Positions 63,060-64,000 of a stretch of 64,000 nucleotides of DNA are shown one piece after another. Each line of letters begins with the position of its first letter. Position 1 is the first letter of the stretch. The notes under the pieces were generated by a model. That model was given only the letters and a program-made list of their open reading frames with translations, searched no databases and was not told the origin of the DNA. Position numbers and translations under genes: made by a program. This DNA comes from Streptomyces sp. 2114.4 (GTDB lineage Bacteria > Actinomycetota > Actinomycetes > Streptomycetales > Streptomycetaceae): NCBI RefSeq assembly GCF_900187385.1, contig NZ_FYEY01000001.1, positions 3,100,001 through 3,164,000 of the forward strand, read 5' to 3'.

Positions 63060-63350
63060 GTGGCGACAGACTTCAAAATAGATGTCGAGCGCATCCAGGC
63101 GATGCTCAAGAAGCTCGCGGATGCGGACGACCGCATGCGGGATGCGCAGCACCGGCTCAACAAGGTGGGCCCGAAGACTCTGGGCACCGATGGTCTCGAC
63201 GATGCCTGTGACGAGTTCCAGGATCAGTGGGGTGACGGCATCAAGCGGATCGCGGGTGCCGCCAAGGAGATTCACGAGAAGCTCAAGCTGACGCTGGACG
63301 CCTATAAGGCAGGCGAAGAAGAGAACGCCAAGATGATGGGCAAGAAGTAA
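63060..63350 (+). CDS. WXG100/ESAT-6-like protein (96 aa)
   Basis: A 96-residue helical hairpin type protein: VATDFKIDVERIQAMLKKLA, then a turn with the W-G pair (QWGDGIKRI) and a second helix ending GKK. Size and W-x-G-like turn fit the ESX secretion partner family, though the turn is WGD rather than WxG. GTG 63060 has GGGGG upstream. The next gene, a larger effector-type protein, starts about 65 nt on. Confidence 0.8.
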   Translation: MATDFKIDVERIQAMLKKLADADDRMRDAQHRLNKVGPKTLGTDGLDDACDEFQDQWGDGIKRIAGAAKEIHEKLKLTLDAYKAGEEENAKMMGKK

Positions 63351-63415
63351 CCACCGGCACAGCCTGATCGGCTCGACGCGCTGCCGAAGCAAAGATTGAT
63401 CACACGGGGAGACGT

Positions 63416-64000
63416 ATGTCCTGGCGCAGCATATTCATCGAAGACGACTCGGCCTGGCCCGGCGTCAAGTTCAATCCGGCCAAGGGAGATCTGGACCAGA
63501 TCCAGGCACTCGCTTCGGATGTGAAGTCCGTCGGCGACCAGCTCGACGAACTCGACCATATGCTCAAGTCGATCGGCAAGAGCGACGGTGCGTGGGAAGG
63601 TGAAGCGGCGCAGAACTTCGCGAAGAAGCTCGGCGAACTGCCCAAGTACCTTCACCAGGGCAGCGAATCGATGCACGACTGCGCCAAGGCTCTGCGGGGC
63701 TGGCACACCCATCTGCAGGGGTTCCAGCACAAGGCCGAAAAGATCGAGACGGAGGCCGCGGCGACCCGCAAGGAAGTGACGGCCAATCGAGAGCACTACG
63801 ACCGGCTGGCGGAGCGGTACAACAGCCTCAACCTGGCGACCGTGGATGCGGAGGACCCCGCGTTCAAGAAGCTCATCGCCGACATCGACACGGCCACGCA
63901 CAAGGTCGACAGCTCCCAGGACAAGCTGGACGACCTCGTTCGCGACGCCGAGCGCATCTACGCCCAGTGGAAGGACCGCGCCGGCGAAGCCGAACGCGCG
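63416..64000 (+). CDS. Putative type VII-secreted effector, N-terminal part (cut by window end)
   Basis: Open to the last base. The first 195 residues are a long helical module: SWRSIFIEDDSAWPGVKFNP, DLDQIQALASDVKSVGDQLD, then WEGEAAQNFAKKLGELPKYL, matching the helical targeting region of Streptomyces T7SS substrates, where a C-terminal toxin domain often follows. The C-terminus is not in this window, so the toxin type is unknown. The preceding small WXG-like protein may be its dimer partner. Confidence 0.78.
   Translation, partial: MSWRSIFIEDDSAWPGVKFNPAKGDLDQIQALASDVKSVGDQLDELDHMLKSIGKSDGAWEGEAAQNFAKKLGELPKYLHQGSESMHDCAKALRGWHTHLQGFQHKAEKIETEAAATRKEVTANREHYDRLAERYNSLNLATVDAEDPAFKKLIADIDTATHKVDSSQDKLDDLVRDAERIYAQWKDRAGEAERA

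Overview
The window is a piece of a Streptomyces chromosome. The evidence is very high GC with strong third-position bias, GTG starts, Streptomyces-type gene sets (paired resuscitation-promoting-factor-like proteins, type II NADH dehydrogenase, Rex-like and c-di-AMP control elements, a DivIVA-like coiled-coil protein, ESX-type proteins), and above all the leucyl tRNA with anticodon UAA, bldA, at 12886-12967. It reads as core chromosome rather than a plasmid or prophage. I saw no insertion sequence, integrase or CRISPR array.

Layout. 1-5.9 kb: an SGNH hydrolase (cut by the window edge), a thiolase with a TetR-like operator, a 106-bp tandem repeat over the thiolase stop codon, a chain of mini-ORFs leading into a membrane-anchored unknown protein, a DUF4287 protein and a Bax-inhibitor-1-like membrane protein. 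6.6-10.6 kb: two coupled genes for cell-surface polymer assembly (a glycosyltransferase/CDP-glycerol transferase fusion and a GT4 enzyme). 10.7-18.2 kb: a stand-alone beta-ketoacyl synthase, bldA, a MacB-like ABC ATPase/permease pair and a cyclopropane-fatty-acid synthase. 18.4-28.9 kb: ndh with an upstream Rex-like site, ppx, DUF501, an FtsB/DivIC-like protein, eno, rpfA behind a ydaO-type riboswitch, a second Rpf-like protein, a P450 and a LysR regulator. 29-39.6 kb: an MFS exporter divergent from lysR, mazG, a SurA-like lipoprotein, a DUF2079 protein, a chloramphenicol-phosphotransferase homologue lacking the P-loop lysine, mfd and a secreted phospholipase A2. 40-44 kb: an MFS exporter, a DivIVA-like protein and an LCP ligase.

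44.1-49.5 kb is a compact toxin/immunity-type island. It holds a deaminase-like/SUKH-4 protein, a WHH-nuclease/SMI1(SUKH) fusion, a YwqJ-type deaminase and a SUKH-3 protein. 49.6-57 kb: an orphan NarL-type histidine kinase, an HTH/LAGLIDADG-like protein with the only in-frame TTA codon I found (so a likely bldA target), tRNA-Gln, and the housekeeping run glmU-prs-rplY-pth. 57-62 kb: ppc, then a fatty-acid desaturase with its downstream TetR regulator and an operator-like palindrome. 62-64 kb: an unknown protein, a WXG100-like protein and the N-terminus of a putative type VII-secreted effector that runs off the window.

The less expected items are: (i) three long hairpins in tail-to-tail intergenic gaps that share an identical 13-nt loop (GTAAAGCGAAGCA) but have differing stems, (ii) the concentration of three nuclease/deaminase-SUKH pairings, two of them fused, (iii) the mini-ORF cascade upstream of the 3.2-kb gene, and (iv) bldA and a TTA-containing gene in the same window. 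Function calls rest on motif recognition by eye, since no searches could be run.
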